Source of the DNA: Odiellus spinosus
Lineage: Eukaryota > Arthropoda > Arachnida > Opiliones > Phalangiidae
Length of the DNA stretch: 64,000 nucleotides
Assembly (NCBI GenBank): GCA_963920705.1
Contig: OY987233.1
Span: 2,284,001-2,348,000, forward strand
Direction: 5' to 3'
Below, in pieces: positions 1 through 12,030 of the stretch. The position numbers and the translations under genes were made by a program. Positions within the stretch are counted from its first letter, which is position 1. Every line of letters begins with the position of its first letter. The notes under the pieces are model-generated. The model was not told the DNA's origin and ran no database searches. It saw only the letters and a program-made list of their open reading frames with translations.

Positions 1-460
1 GAAAAATTAAAAAAAATTAAAACTGATCTCTCATCCTTGCGACTTCCAATTGGGCTTCTTCCAAATGGCGAGGGAGCTAACTTGATTTCTTCATTTCCTT
101 TAAAAAAAATGATTAGAAAATTGTTAAAATTGGTTAATTAAATTATTCAATAGCGACATACTTCCTCCAGTTCGAAATTCTTCGCAACGTGTAAGGAGTT
201 CTCCTCCAATTTTCTTTTTCTTCTTCAGTTTGGTCTCTGAACATGAGATCGTGGTCGCTAATGTTCTATACATGTTTATTAAGAGATAGAAGAAAAGCAA
301 CATGTTCGTCGAGTTCGGGGCTGGTTTTTCGGTTACGCTCGCGTAATTCAGCAACCTGGCGCTGGGTATTTAACTCTTTCGGCTTGTCCAAGATGGAAAG
401 GTCCTTCATTTCGCTTTCTGCGAAATACCTGACAATAAACATCAAATCTTTTTTTTTTTT
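1..460 (-). pseudogene. Inverted, broken copy of the local coiled-coil gene
   Basis: Read on the minus strand, this stretch matches the plus-strand copy at 1165-1663. An exon ends at 162 with ...ENSLHVAKNFELEE (ENSSYVEKNMDLEE in the plus copy), followed by a short intron (161-98) that is almost base-for-base the same as the plus-copy intron at 1430-1492. The next exon starts at 97 with EMKKSS and then an in-frame TAG at 77-79; open coiled-coil-like sequence (LPRHLEEAQLEVARMRDQF) continues after the stop. An earlier exon-like stretch lies around 260-440. The stop makes this a likely pseudogene unless an exon is skipped. The function is not recognised; the heptad-like, Glu/Lys/Arg-rich protein suggests a filamentous coiled coil. 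Confidence 0.5.
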
Positions 461-569
461 TTTTGTAAATAATTATAGAATTTTACCGACGCGGATTTTA
501 GGTCATAAAATTAAACTGAATATTTTAAAATAGCTTTTATAACAATATTTAACTTAAATATTTAGAAAC

Positions 570-715
570 CTAATGGCTGACGATTTTATTAAAAAAAAAA
601 CAATTGAATCGCGGTCAAAGGTCGTGTAAATGGCCCATTCTAGAATTTAAACATTGGATATATAAAGCTACCGCTCTGCGTAATAGTCGTCATTCTAATC
701 AAAATTTGCGGCTCT
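570..715 (+). promoter_or_regulatory. TATA promoter region, copy A of duplicated gene
   Basis: The stretch is about 85-90% identical to 3303-3450, including a TATA box (GATATATAAAGC, near 657-668) and a downstream TAGTCGTCATTCTAATCAAA block where transcription could start. Conservation in both copies upstream of coiled-coil exons is what marks it as promoter. No transcript evidence is available. Confidence 0.5.
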
Positions 716-1164
716 TCCGAGGAGAAACAGAACCACTAAGACGAGAACAAAGGGCTGAAGGTTCCTAAGCTTTTGACAATCGGGTTGGATATTTTTGCAG
801 TCTTGAACGACTAGATTTTTGGACAAATTGAAACCCTGGTTCCTTTTTGTAAATTTGCTTTTCTTTTTAGCACTCTTCAAGTACAAGATCATCAGCGTTC
901 GCGGAATTCAACTTGGACTGTGTCTTCGAGCCCACCGCAACCAAGAATGTCTGAATTAGTTCAAAATGTAGCTATTCTCGTACGGTCAAATGGCTTCGAG
1001 GAAAACTTGTACACCCTGTGTTAAAGATTTCAACGCGGAAAGAGAGTGTGGAGACTGGAGTGATACAGCGCAGCGTCCAAGAGGACGGAAAGTAAGTCAT
1101 TAGTGTCTTGGCTATTTAATTTTGTTGTCTAACGTTCTAATTTTGTTTGATGGTTTATTTTTAG

Positions 1165-1663
1165 TATTCGCTTACTATTGAGTATAAAGAAAAACTTCAA
1201 TATTTCCAATCAAAGAACGAGGAGTACGGTGAAGGTTCAGATCTTGTACGAGGTTTGCGTGAAGAACTGGACGTTTGGAAGGGCAAAGCTGATAAAAAAA
1301 AAGGAGGTGTATGAGAAAACCATTTAATCTTATAGGAAAAAACTAACCGATCAAAGTGATCTTAAGAGACGGATCCACAAATTAGATGAGAACTCTTCTT
1401 ACGTCGAGAAGAATATGGATCTGGAAGAAGTACGTCGCTATTGAATTATCGAATTAACCAATTTTAACAATTTTTCTAATCATTTTTTAAAGGAACTAAA
1501 GAAATGCAGTTTCATAAAGGACCAAATGGAAAGCTTTATGAAACAACAAACGCAAGAATTAAGTATGAAGTTGTTCGAAGAAACTCGAAGGGCCGACAAG
1601 CAATTCTCGGAAAAATTAAGAGATCCAACTGATCTAAATTGTTTTTCATTTTTAAAATTTTAA
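1165..1663 (+). CDS. Coiled-coil protein exons, copy A
   Basis: Three exon-like blocks with splice signals are visible: 1165 to about 1304 (after TTTTTAG; contains EYKEKLQYFQSKNEEY and EELDVWKGKADKKK), 1336-1429 (after TATAG; contains KRRIHKLDENSSYVEK and ends ...MDLEE before GTACGT), and 1493-1663 (after TTTTTAAAG; starts ELKKCSFIKDQMES, stop at 1661-1663). The last two join in phase. The run of ten A bases at the end of the first block breaks the phase into the second, so this copy may be damaged or the exon edge misjudged. A leading block at 910-1098 ends at a good GTAAGT donor. The product would be a charged coiled coil. Similarity to lamin or intermediate-filament rods is only a faint impression. 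Confidence 0.45.
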
Positions 1664-2128
1664 TTGGTTTTTAATTATTAATTTTAATTGAATTGTTTTT
1701 AATTGAGTTTTGTCGAAAAAGTGTTCTAAACTTTACAGATTGGTCGGAAAAATGTTAGTAAACTTTTTCAGGAATTGTTTTAAAATTCCAAATTTGAAAT
1801 TGTTTCATTCTTTATTCGAAAATTGGTTATCATCGAAGTAAAGTATTGTCCCATAATTTCAATGTAAGAACTATCAGCTTTACTCCATTTTAATATTTTT
1901 ATTATGCCTAGCTGTCACCAATTGTTTTCGGAAACCTTTAGGTCAAGTTTGTTTTTAATTGTAAAAGCGACTGACCATATTTCCGATTTTAAGGTAATGA
2001 ACTTGTAATAAAATGATGAGTTTGAAGCATATTCGTTGGTCAGAGTCTTGGATTATTAGAGTGTTGAACTAATGGCCTTCATTCAGGAAGCCCTTAAGTA
2101 GAAAATTCGGTTTTGAGCGAAAACATAT

Positions 2129-2480
2129 CCATTTCTTTCAAAGGAGAATAAATAGCTTCTTTATCGTTAGGCCTAATCAAGCGGGAAAACAATTTATAAA
2201 CAAATATTAAACTTTCCATCAAAATAGGCTTAGCTGGATTCGTGGAACAGTCACCGACCAATGAGCGAAGGTTCGTCGTTAAGGACGCGACTTTCAATAA
2301 TATTCGATCGGTAGTTGACCAATCAACGCGAGGAATTTGAACTGATCTCCGTGAATCCAGCTAAGCCTACTATTTGTTCGTTAATTTATTTACTGATAGA
2401 TTCGGCTGCTATTCGAACGATAAGGAATCTAGCGGTTAATAAAATATGTACGTTCACATTAGAGTATCCTAGGCTTTTAC
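2129..2480. repeat. Foldback element, family 1
   Basis: An imperfect inverted repeat has its best arms at 2223-2246 and 2348-2373 (AATAGGCTTAGCTGGATTC against its complement). Weaker pairing extends outward to TTATCGTTAGG / ACGATAAGG. A second member sits at 50508-50812 in an INTS14 intron with the same core and the same outer sequences, so this is a dispersed MITE-like family. Confidence 0.6.
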
Positions 2481-2673
2481 GTCATGCTATTGTTACGTTA
2501 CTTCTGATCTTGCTAGTAAATTTATTTATGTAGGAAATAAAGTAGAATTTCCATATTATACCTTTTTAACTTTCAACACTCGAAATTTTGTTTGGAAGAA
2601 AATAAAATAAATTGCGAAATATGGCAAAGTCGAATTGATTTTAATTTGTAGGAAAAAACAAATTTTTGAGAAA

Positions 2674-2936
2674 AGGGTTGCCACATTTTTTTCAGATTGA
2701 AATTCCCTGACCTTTTCCACCGATTTTCCTTGACCGTTTCAACTAATACTACACAATTGTTTAACCTTTTATTGTTTTATATATGGCGTTTTCCAAACTG
2801 AAGGCGTATCTTCGTTCTAATCTATGCAACTGACACGCCGTCAGCTGAGAATATTTTCCGCGGATAATGATTGTAATTTCCTGGCTTCTCGAAAGATCTT
2901 TAAATTCCCTGACTTTTCCCTGACCCGTGGCAACCC
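2674..2936. mobile_element. hAT-like MITE (GGGTTGCCAC ends)
   Basis: The ends are GGGTTGCCAC (left) and GTGGCAACCCTG (right). Just inside are paired AATTCCCTGAC motifs in opposite orientation. The CAGGGTTG-type end fits hAT terminal repeats. No clear 8-bp duplication is readable, so the copy is probably old. Confidence 0.5.
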
Positions 2937-3302
2937 TGATGAAAGATGACGCGGTGTCAAAATATCCTTAGAAATAATGTAACGATGATAAAAATATAAT
3001 TAAATTTAATTTTGAATCAAAATGCTAACATCTTCCGTTGAAACGGGTTGCATTTAACGGCTATTTTTGTTAGTTTCAAGATTGGCAAACGTATAGAAAA
3101 TTCTATACTTTGAACCAACCTTGAAGAAACGCTAAATATTCAATATAAACGGGTGCTTTTTAACGGCTATTTTATCCGTTTCTACATTATTGTATATGTT
3201 ACTTTATAAAACCATATATTGTAGCGATATTAGAATCTTCAGCTTGAAATTAAAAAAATCTTAAAAATCTTTCGTGAAAAAATTGACGAATAAATTAAAA
3301 AG

Positions 3303-3450
3303 AAACCTAAAGGCTGACGATTTTATTAAAAAACCAATTGAATCGCGGTCAAAGGTCGCGTAAATGGCGCAATCTACAATTTAAACATTGAATATATAAA
3401 GCTACTGATCTTTCTAATATTCGTCATTCCAATCAAAACTTGTCGGTTTA
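3303..3450 (+). promoter_or_regulatory. TATA promoter region, copy B of duplicated gene
   Basis: This is the counterpart of 570-715, with TATATAAAGC near 3394-3403 and the same downstream TTCGTCATTCCAATCAAAA block. It is followed at 3458 by an ATG in a plausible first exon. Confidence 0.5.
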
Positions 3451-3457
3451 TAATAAA

Positions 3458-3930
3458 ATGAAAAAGGCCCTGAGACGAGGACAACGGAATTTTGGAAATA
3501 GAAGTAAACCGCCTTCATTTTTAAACTTCTTAGTTTTTAGTCTATTTTCTTAACGTTTGGGTTGGGTTAGAATTTTTTAGTTTTTAACAATTGGGTTTTT
3601 GGAGAAGAAACTCCTTGAAAACGAAGTGTTGAGACGAAGACAGACAATCAAATATTTACCTTTACAGAAACTCCCAAACTGAACTTCCGGAGTTGAAGTT
3701 GAAGATAACTAAATTGGAAAACTTTAAAACAAAGGGCAGCCGAGTCAATGGTTGAGACAATCACCCCTTTGAGAACAAAAATCGACGGTCTAACAGCTGA
3801 GATCGAAAATTTGACAAGTCAAAATACGGAGAAAGAGGCGCTTAAAGATCAAATCGAAAAATTGGAGAAGAAACTCCTAGAAAACGAATTGGTGAGACGG
3901 AGGCAGACAAACCAAATATTGGATCTAAAA
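3458..3930 (+). CDS. Coiled-coil protein exons, copy B
   Basis: The likely first exon starts at ATG 3458 (MKKALRRGQRNFGN) and meets a GTAAAC donor near 3506. A second exon-like block runs from about 3690 to 3930 and ends at GTAAGC. It contains TPLRTKIDGLTAEIENL, EALKDQIEKLEKKLL and NELVRRRQTNQILDLK, a clear heptad-patterned coiled coil. A duplicated segment at 3600-3660 (EKKLLENEV-like) has no good acceptor. The flanks on both sides (3303-3450 and 4120-4330) match copy A (570-715 and 1700-1910), so the whole gene was duplicated. The tract LLENELVRRRQ recalls lamin coil 1B, but I do not assign a family. Confidence 0.45.
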
Positions 3931-4329
3931 GTAAGCCGCATTCAATTTTAAACTAATTAGTTTTTAGTATATTTTTCTTAATATTAAGAGTTAGACCTTG
4001 TTTTATTTGAAGGGCAAAATACGCGTTTTCTGTCGAGTCCGTCCAAGTTTTAATAACGTTTTAAAAAAAATTTTAATTACTGTTTTTGTTTTCACTGTTT
4101 TTAATTTCTAAAATTTTAGAGTTTTGTCGAAAAAGTGTTCTAAACTTTCACAACAAGATTTTACAGGAATTGTTTTAAAATAAAAAATTCCAATTTTGAA
4201 ATTGTTTAATTTTTTATTCATAAATTCGCTATCATCGAGGTTAAGTAGTTTCCACAATTCTTATAAATTCAATGTAAGAACTCTGAACTTTAACCTCTAT
4301 TCTTATAATAATCTTATCAGGCCTAGTTG

Positions 4330-5960
4330 TACGTTGCCACTAACAGCGGACGATTTAAAACAGGATGAAAACTGAAATATTTTGTTGAGTTTCATAAATC
4401 ACGAAAGCATTTCACTTCCCCTTTAACACTTTGTATATAATTTAATGGTAATAATAAATAGTTATCAAATTTTAGTAAATTATTCCCTTAAATTCCGTAC
4501 ATTGTCTTAATTTCGTTTCACTTTCCTAAGCAATAGGCGTTTTATCAATTCCTAATCAAGATTAATCGCGATTTAAAATTAATCGTACGTTCTCAAGATA
4601 AATTTTTATCGGATACCTAAGAAATACGTATTTTCTTTTCAATTTATCTTAATTAGGACCCGTAATTAAATTAAAACTAAATTTAAATACGTTTAAAATT
4701 GGATCCATGAATATACTATGTCTTGAAGGTTTAATTTTGAGAAAACAATTCCCGAACGAGTAACTTCGCTAAACCTAAATAATTTATTTAATTTTAACGA
4801 AGATTAAAACAAAAATATGATTTCTGATAGTATAGATTACGAGGAATTCGCTCGAGTTATTAAAATTATCGTAAGACGAATAGTAAATTAGTTATTCAAT
4901 TTGAAAGTTAAGCCTAAATCATTTTTCAGTTCAAACAATTGGATTAACGCTTATAATTCAATTAAATCTCGATTGAATTTAAACAATTCATATTTAATCT
5001 AGCAAATTAACACGCGATAAACTTAAAAAATTCAATTTCATTATCCTGGGATAAACGGTTAATTAGTTACGTGAAGTTAAATGATTTTAACAAAATGTCT
5101 TGGGTTTCGAAGTTTTTAAATAATTTTCCCGCCTTGAAATTAAGTCGCTTTTAATTGTGATATATGTAAAAAAGTCAATTGAGAGAGGAGAATTGAATAA
5201 AATTAGTCTCATTATCCTACGACGATCCGTTAATTAATTATCTAAGAAAGTTCGGGGCTAATTAAGCAATTTTCTCGATTACCAAATGTTTATGACGTCA
5301 CAACGGCTTTAAAATTAAATATAATTAAGAAAATTGAACGTGTTTCGATAGATTCGCGGGAAGGGATTTCAAAAATGTTAATTTCGACGCTCAAAAAAAA
5401 GGTACTTAAATATAATCTTAATCTAAACTTATTTCGAGCGAGGCTGTCTACGAGTTATATTTTATTCGTATCGTACAATTAAAAGGCGTTTCGTATACGT
5501 AATTTATCCCTCTGTCGGTTGAAGCGTCAACTAAGAACTTTCAAAATGAAAATGACCAAAAATTTTTCATTTGAGATATTTTATTTCTGAAAAGTAATTA
5601 AAGATAGCTTACAGTTTCCCTTTAATTTGCGTTATTTTTATTCACGGTGAGGGAATTTTCAATTTTGCAGCCTTGAACTATTATTAATCGTACTAATTTT
5701 ATAAATCCCCATTTTTTCCAATTTTTCCCCCAATGCTTCAATTCTTGGAGAATTTAATTTGAAATTTTCTTCGGTCTATTCGGAACTTAAGCTCATTCTT
5801 TAAAAATATCAGTTACCCAATGAGACTAAACGGTTCAAGTCTTTTGTTAAGAGTGTTTATGTCCGGCCCTTCTATCAATAATTCCTACTTGGGACCATGT
5901 GACATGACGTCACTAATGGCTTCATAAAAAAAAATAAAAAAAAATTGAGGCTGTAAAAAG
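4330..5960. other. AT-rich intergenic sequence, nothing recognised
   Basis: No long open frame, tandem array or inverted repeat was seen on either strand. Short TGACGTCA-type sites occur at about 5292-5300 and 5903-5911. Confidence 0.5.
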
Positions 5961-5981
5961 TTATTTCAAATTTTAAACCGA

Positions 5982-6140
5982 TATAAAAGGGGCTACTCCC
6001 CTCGATTATCGTTAGTGATGTCTTAATCTTCGTGGTTTCGAGTTAAGCTAGTCCTAAAACCCAAGCCGTTTTTTTTTTATTTTTTTTAGTTGGAGTTGGT
6101 CTATTTTTAATTCCGGGTACCAGGATGTCAACGAAATTAG
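5982..6140 (+). promoter_or_regulatory. TATA box plus putative first coding exon
   Basis: ATATAAAAGG at 5981-5990 lies about 140 bp upstream of ATG 6125, which reads MSTKL and runs straight into a strong donor (G/GTACGTG at 6140/6141). The BEL element starts only about 50 bp inside this putative intron. Beyond the element, 13336-13372 (after TTTACAG, ending CA/GTAAGTAG) continues in phase as VICKLNRDGSSQ. Everything after that exon is unclear. The gene is not recognised and the model is tentative. Confidence 0.35.
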
Positions 6141-6197
6141 GTACGTGATCTTTGAGTTACACATGATCTTTTATGTGTTGAGATTGTACTTTCTAAT

Positions 6198-6575
6198 TGT
6201 TGTGACTTAAAAGGAAGTAATAAACGAAAGATAAAAAATTAGTAACTTTATATATCTATGTATTTTAATTATTAATATGACAAAGATGTTTTTTTCTTTC
6301 CCTTTTTTTTATCTGATGATTAGTTTTTTTTTTTTTTTTTTACTCTATATTAATACTTAAAGGATTTTTGTTACGTCTGATCTTTTGAGTATAAATCGAA
6401 TGGCATTATGTAGTTAATTTTTAGTATTCAATCAGCTTTCGAAGAAGATGTGAACATTAAACAACATAATAAAGATAGAATTTAAAGTTTATATCAGTCG
6501 TAGTTACTCTCCATTATGAACACTTCTGTAAGACTAGATGGTTAGTATAAATAGAATCTCATTCCCGTCAATTCA
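6198..6575 (+). repeat. Left LTR of BEL/Pao element
   Basis: It begins TGTTGTGAC, ends TTCA, and abuts the primer-binding site. It matches 12018-12170 plus 13009-13227 of the right LTR. Confidence 0.9.
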
Positions 6576-6669
6576 TGGTGCCGAAACCCGGGACAGTACC
6601 TTTAGATAACGCTACTATCTAACCGAAGACTCGTAAAAGGATATCAGACTTAAAAGCAGGGAGAAAGCT

Positions 6670-9600
6670 ATGGCAGACGCTGCTATTCAATTGAAGAAAG
6701 AACAACAGAACAGAATGGTAATTAGAAGATTTATTACCAACCTTCAGACTAATGTCAACAGTGAACTGGAAAATGAATTGGGCACATCAAGAAAGAAGTT
6801 AAAGGAATATCTTGTAAAGCTAAAGGAAAAGCAGATCAGTATGGAAGCATCGGAAGAAATCATCATATCCTTGGTATCTGTTGAGTCGATCGAAAAGGAA
6901 ATGATTGATGCAGAAGTATACAGAGACAACATCATAGAAGTACAAACAAATCTTGAGACATTTTTCGAAGACCATTCAGTTTCAGAACGACAGCATCATC
7001 GAAGACAAGTTTTATCTAACGATGATTCAGATACCGACACCGATTCTACAACCACGACCCGACAGGCGGCCATGGCAATTCAACTACCCAAGTTGAATCT
7101 AGACAAATTTGGAGGTGATCCCACTTCCTGGACAGGATTTTGGTCCATGTTTACAACAGCTATCGACAGCAATCCTGGTTTAAATTCGGTACAGAAGTTT
7201 AGCTACCTCAAGGGCTATCTACAAGGAAAAGCCGCAGACGCAATTTCCGGAATGAATCTGACGGCAAAGAATTACAAGAACGCTAAACAACTACTAGAGA
7301 CACGTTTTGGAAAGAAACGTCTAATTGTAAATTCACATTTGAACGAGCTGTTCGCTTTGGAACCAGTCAAGCGGAGTAGTGACATTATATCTTTACGGAA
7401 CCTCTACGACAAATGCGAGATCCAGGTCAAGAGTCTAGAGTCCCTAGTGCTAAATACACTACTCATGAAACTTATACCAAGTGACATGTCCTTTGAGTTT
7501 GCCAGATCAATGGAGGAAGAATAAGACTTCACGGTCAATGATTTGCTGGAGTTCCTGCGGAAGGAAATTGAAGCAATAGAAAGACATATACTACTGACTG
7601 GAGGCTTGGATGGAAATAATACTACGAGGTCGAATACACAAGTTCAACCATGGGAGAAGACCAGATCTCAATCGTACGAGAAATCTAGACCGAAGAATGA
7701 ATATCAGGATTCGAGATCCAGGCAACGATAGTCGTCCACAGCTGCATTCAATACAATCACCGAGGATCGTTGCTTATTTTGCGAGAAAGACCATGAAGCT
7801 ACGCAATGCCCAAGCTTCACGGTTTCGGAAAGAAGAGAAATCTTAAAGAAAAAAGCGAGATGTTTCATCTGCCCACGATATAGGCATAGAGCTTGGCAAT
7901 GTAAATCTGCTATCGCATGCAGTACATGTAGAGGAAGACACAATGATGCCATGTGTGACCAGAAATTTCCTGACAAGAAGTTGACTCAGACACGGCCCTC
8001 GGCATCTGAATCTATAGCAATCAGCTGCGCCTCGTTTGAACCCCTCTCATCCAAATTACTATCCCGATCTATTCTACTTCAGACTGTTCCTGTGAAGATC
8101 ATTGCCGGAAGAAGCCGAGAAAGATTCAGGTACTTGTTGGACACAGCAAGTCAACGCACCTTTATTACCGAATCAACGTCGTTGAAGTTGAACCTGCCCG
8201 TTGTGGGAACCGAATTCAAGAGAATATATCCTTTTGGAAGCGAAAAACCGATATTGGTTGAAAGAAGAAGAGTAAAGGTTCGACTTTGTGATTTAACCAT
8301 GAAGAACGAAATCGAAGTAGAAGCCCTAGAAGACCCAGTTTTGAACCGAGCCCTTATACCAGTCGATGCAGAAGAATTATACAGGGAAATGGAAACACGA
8401 GGTATCAGACTCGCAGAAGATCCAAATGAACAAAACATAGAGTTGACTCTAGTAATTGGCGCAGATTATTATTGGAAGATAGTATCCGGTTACATCAAAC
8501 GTTTTGGCGATTTAACGGCGATTGACACTAAATTTGGTTGGACACTTCATGGTCCATCAGTTATCAATCCTGGAACAGGTTCAATTTGTGGAATGAGTAT
8601 AGTAATGGACGGAGAATCAGAAGAGGAGTTGATTTCGGGACAACTAAGAAAATTTTGGGATTTAGATGCCTTGGGAATTTTGGACTCCTCCACAACGCAA
8701 ATGCACGAAGACCAAGATGTTATCGATCAATTGGAAACTACGATTAAATTCCACAACAATCGATACCAGGTTCAACTGCCTTGGAAGAATGAACCAACGT
8801 TATCGACGAACAATTACTCGACAGCAGTTAAGCGATTTTCATCATTACGAAACCGTTTCCAGAAAGATGCAGCGTTCTACGATCAGTACGCCGAAGTAAT
8901 TAAGGACTATCTTCGACAAGGCATCATTGAAAAGATTCCACGAAATGAAATTAAACAACAATCAAGAATCACGAACTACTTACCGCATCACGCCGTCTTA
9001 AAAAACGACAAGATGAGCACCAAACTGAGAATTGTTTTTGATGCCTCTTCGCATGAAATAAATTCTGCATCTCTCAACGATTGTCTTCATCCCGGTCCAA
9101 GCTTAAACACAGATCTTATCAAGCTTCTCGTTACCTTCCGTCTTGGAAAAATCGGCTTCACCGCAGATATTGAGAAGGCATTCCTTCAAGTTGAACTTAG
9201 CGAGGACGACACGGATGCAGTCCGATTTCTGTGGTCGGACGAACTTAGGAGAAACCATGAGCCAGATGTCTATAAATTCAAGAGGGTATTATTTGGAGTT
9301 TCACCGAGTCCCTTTCTGCTTGCCGGAACCATCCGACATCACGTCCGAAAATATAAGGAAACGTTTCCAATGACAAGTGAGCTCTTGAAAAATAACTTCT
9401 ACGTGGATGATTTGATTGGTAGCGAAGATGACGAAGACAGAGCTTTTCAAAGATCTCTGGAAGCCACGAAAATCATGAGTGAAGCGAGCATGAACCTAAG
9501 GCGTTGGAAGACTAATTCAAAATCGTTACAAGAACGTTGGAAGAATAAACTGACTGAAGATATAACAACGTCAAAGGGACCACAAGAAAGGAAATCTTCA

Positions 9601-12030
9601 TTCAAGGTTCTTGGAGTCAGTTGGGATCCAGAAAAGATGTCCTACATTTTGATACCTCATCGCTTCTAGAATTTCTAATCGCCAAGAAGAATACGAAGCG
9701 TTTTGTCCTTCAAGCCTCGTCAAGAATCTTTGACCCCGTCGGGTTTCTCATCCCATTCTTAATCCGAATTAAGATCCTCTTTCAAGAGATTTGGGAAAGA
9801 GGCGTCGATTGGGACTGTAATCTTCCTGATGACTTAGCCAAACAATGGGATGATTGGTGTTTAGAGCTGCCAGCTCTTCACGAATTGGAGATATCACGCT
9901 ATTACATGGATCGAGCGGGCGAAGAATCTATTAGTTGTTACAAATTACATTGTTTTTGTGACAGCTCTGAGAAGGCATACGGAGCTGTTATATACCTCCG
10001 ATATAATACGACGGAAGGAAAAATTGGAACCAGACTTATAGCAAGCAAGGCCAGGGTAGCACCGTTGAAACGAATTACTTTACCTCGTCTAGAGTTGATG
10101 GGAGCCGTCATTGCTGTCCGCTTAACAAATCATATCAAAACTTACTTCGCTTCCATGAAACCAACGATCCGATATTGGACTGACTCCAACATTGCGCTTG
10201 GATGGATTCAAGGTACCGCGAGTCGCTGGAAACCGTTTGTTGCGAATAGAGTTCGTGAAATTCAAGAAGGGTCTGATCCATGTTCATGGTATCACTGTCC
10301 AGGGCGTTTAAATCCAGCAGATCTTCTAACAAGAGGTCAGGGAATGTCAAGTCTAATACGAAACACTATTTGGTGGATTGGTCCGGATTTCCTTAACCAA
10401 CCAAGTAAGGAGTGGTCTTTTGCGAACGTCGACCAAGTACAGGCCTTTGAAACAAAAGAGGAACTGCGCCCGAAATTCCAAGAAGAAATCGCACAAAATA
10501 TCTGCATCACCGAATCTAACCAAACTAGCGAAACACCGTTTAATATCGAAGACTATAGTAGATTGAATCGCCTCTTACGAGTTACGGCATACGTTTTGAG
10601 ATTTGGTCATAATATCCGTTCACGCGAGAAACGTTTTGAAGTACTGTCAAGTGAGGAAATTGAAGAAGCCGAACTATACTGGGTCCAGAAAACACAAATC
10701 CAAGCGAATCCTGAAGAATACCAAGCACTTAGATTAAAATTAGCACTATCAAGTGAAAGTAAAATCGTACTGCTGGCTCCATTCTTAGACAAGAATGTAA
10801 TGAGAATCGGTGAGAGATTAAGTTTCTCTGACTTCTTATACGAAGAAAAGCATCCCATCATATTACCACAGAAAAGCCACTTTACTACTCTCCAAATTAA
10901 TCGCTATCATGAGGAAATGATGCATACCGGTCTCTCTGGCACTTTGACAAAACTACGAGAACGCTTCTGGATCATTCGAGGAAGGCAATCGGTTAAAAAC
11001 ACTATTTCTAAATGTCTCGTTTGTAGAAGAACTTCGGCGAAACCATTGACGGTGACAACTGCTCCTCTGCCAAGGGAAAGAATTTCTGAGTCACCACCGT
11101 TCTCTATCACTGGTGTGGATTTTGCCGGACCGGTCTACGTAAAGACTATTGATGGATCAAGTTCCAAGGCGTACATTGCGCTGCGTTCATTTGGAATTAG
11201 TATCAAACATGTCAGCAGAAAACTTCCTGCTTGCTCTAAGAAGGTTCTTTTCTCGTCGGGGAGTTTGCAAAGAAATTTGGTCCGACAATGCCAAAACATT
11301 TCAACGTGCCGACAAGGAGTTGAAGATCATACACCAAAGCATTCAAGACCCGAAGTTTCAAGAAGCCATTGCGCAACGAAGAATAAAATGGTGTCACATC
11401 GTAGAACGAGCCCCATGGTGGGGAGGTTTTTGGGAGAGACTGGTCAGGAGCATTAAAACTCCTTTAAAGAAAACGCTTGGCCGAAGTTCCTTGTCTTACG
11501 AACAATTCAAAACGACACTTATAGAAACGGAAGCAGTCCTTAATTCAAGACCACTTACCTATGTGGAAAACGAAGCAAAGGAGCCAAGACCACTAACTCC
11601 AGCCAACTTTCTAATTGGAGAAAGGCATAATCTATTGCCATCGAAATCAATCAAGGCGATTATTACCAGACAAGATGCTACTAAAAGGTTTAAGTACCGA
11701 CAATCTCTACTGGATCTGTTTTGGCGAAGATGGAGAACAGAATATCTTCTGGAATTGAGGTCGGCAAACAACGTTAAAAATCAAGTTAATTCTAGGGAGA
11801 TCAAGGAAGATGACGTCGTGCTGGTCGGTGAAGACAATCGACCACGCCAAAGCTGGGAACTTGCCCGGGTCGTTGAAACTTATAACGGACGTGACGGACG
11901 GATTCGTGCCTGTTCTCTACGGACATCAAATGGACATATTATTCGAAGAGCTGTTCAACTACTTTATCCTTTGGAGCTTGTGAATGACCAGAAGAATCGG
12001 TCATTGCCCCGGGAGGATGTTTTGACTTAA
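6670..12030 (+). pseudogene. gag-pol: BEL/Pao gag-pol polyprotein with disabling mutations
   Basis: The frame opens with MADAAIQLKK at 6670. Gag covers about 6670-7970, with the Pao-type block KLNLDKFGGDPTSWTGFW (from about 7090) and three Cys/His knuckles at 7770-7960 (CLFCEKDHEATQC, CFICPRYRHRAWQC, CSTCRGRHNDAMC). The aspartic protease is at about 8130 (LLDTASQRTFI). Reverse transcriptase spans 8880-9660, with FTADIEKAFLQVEL and catalytic YVDDL at about 9400. RNase H is near 9950 (FCDSSEKAYGAV). The integrase zinc region is at 10900-11040 (C-x2-C at KCLVCRR). The integrase core has DFAGPVYVK, WSDNAKTF and E in the TETEAVLNSRPL-type block at about 11540. A C-terminal RYRQSLLDLFWRRW block follows. 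Lesions: TAA at 7522-7524, TAG at 7729-7731, frameshifts near 9620-9669 and 11150-11450. Confidence 0.92.
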
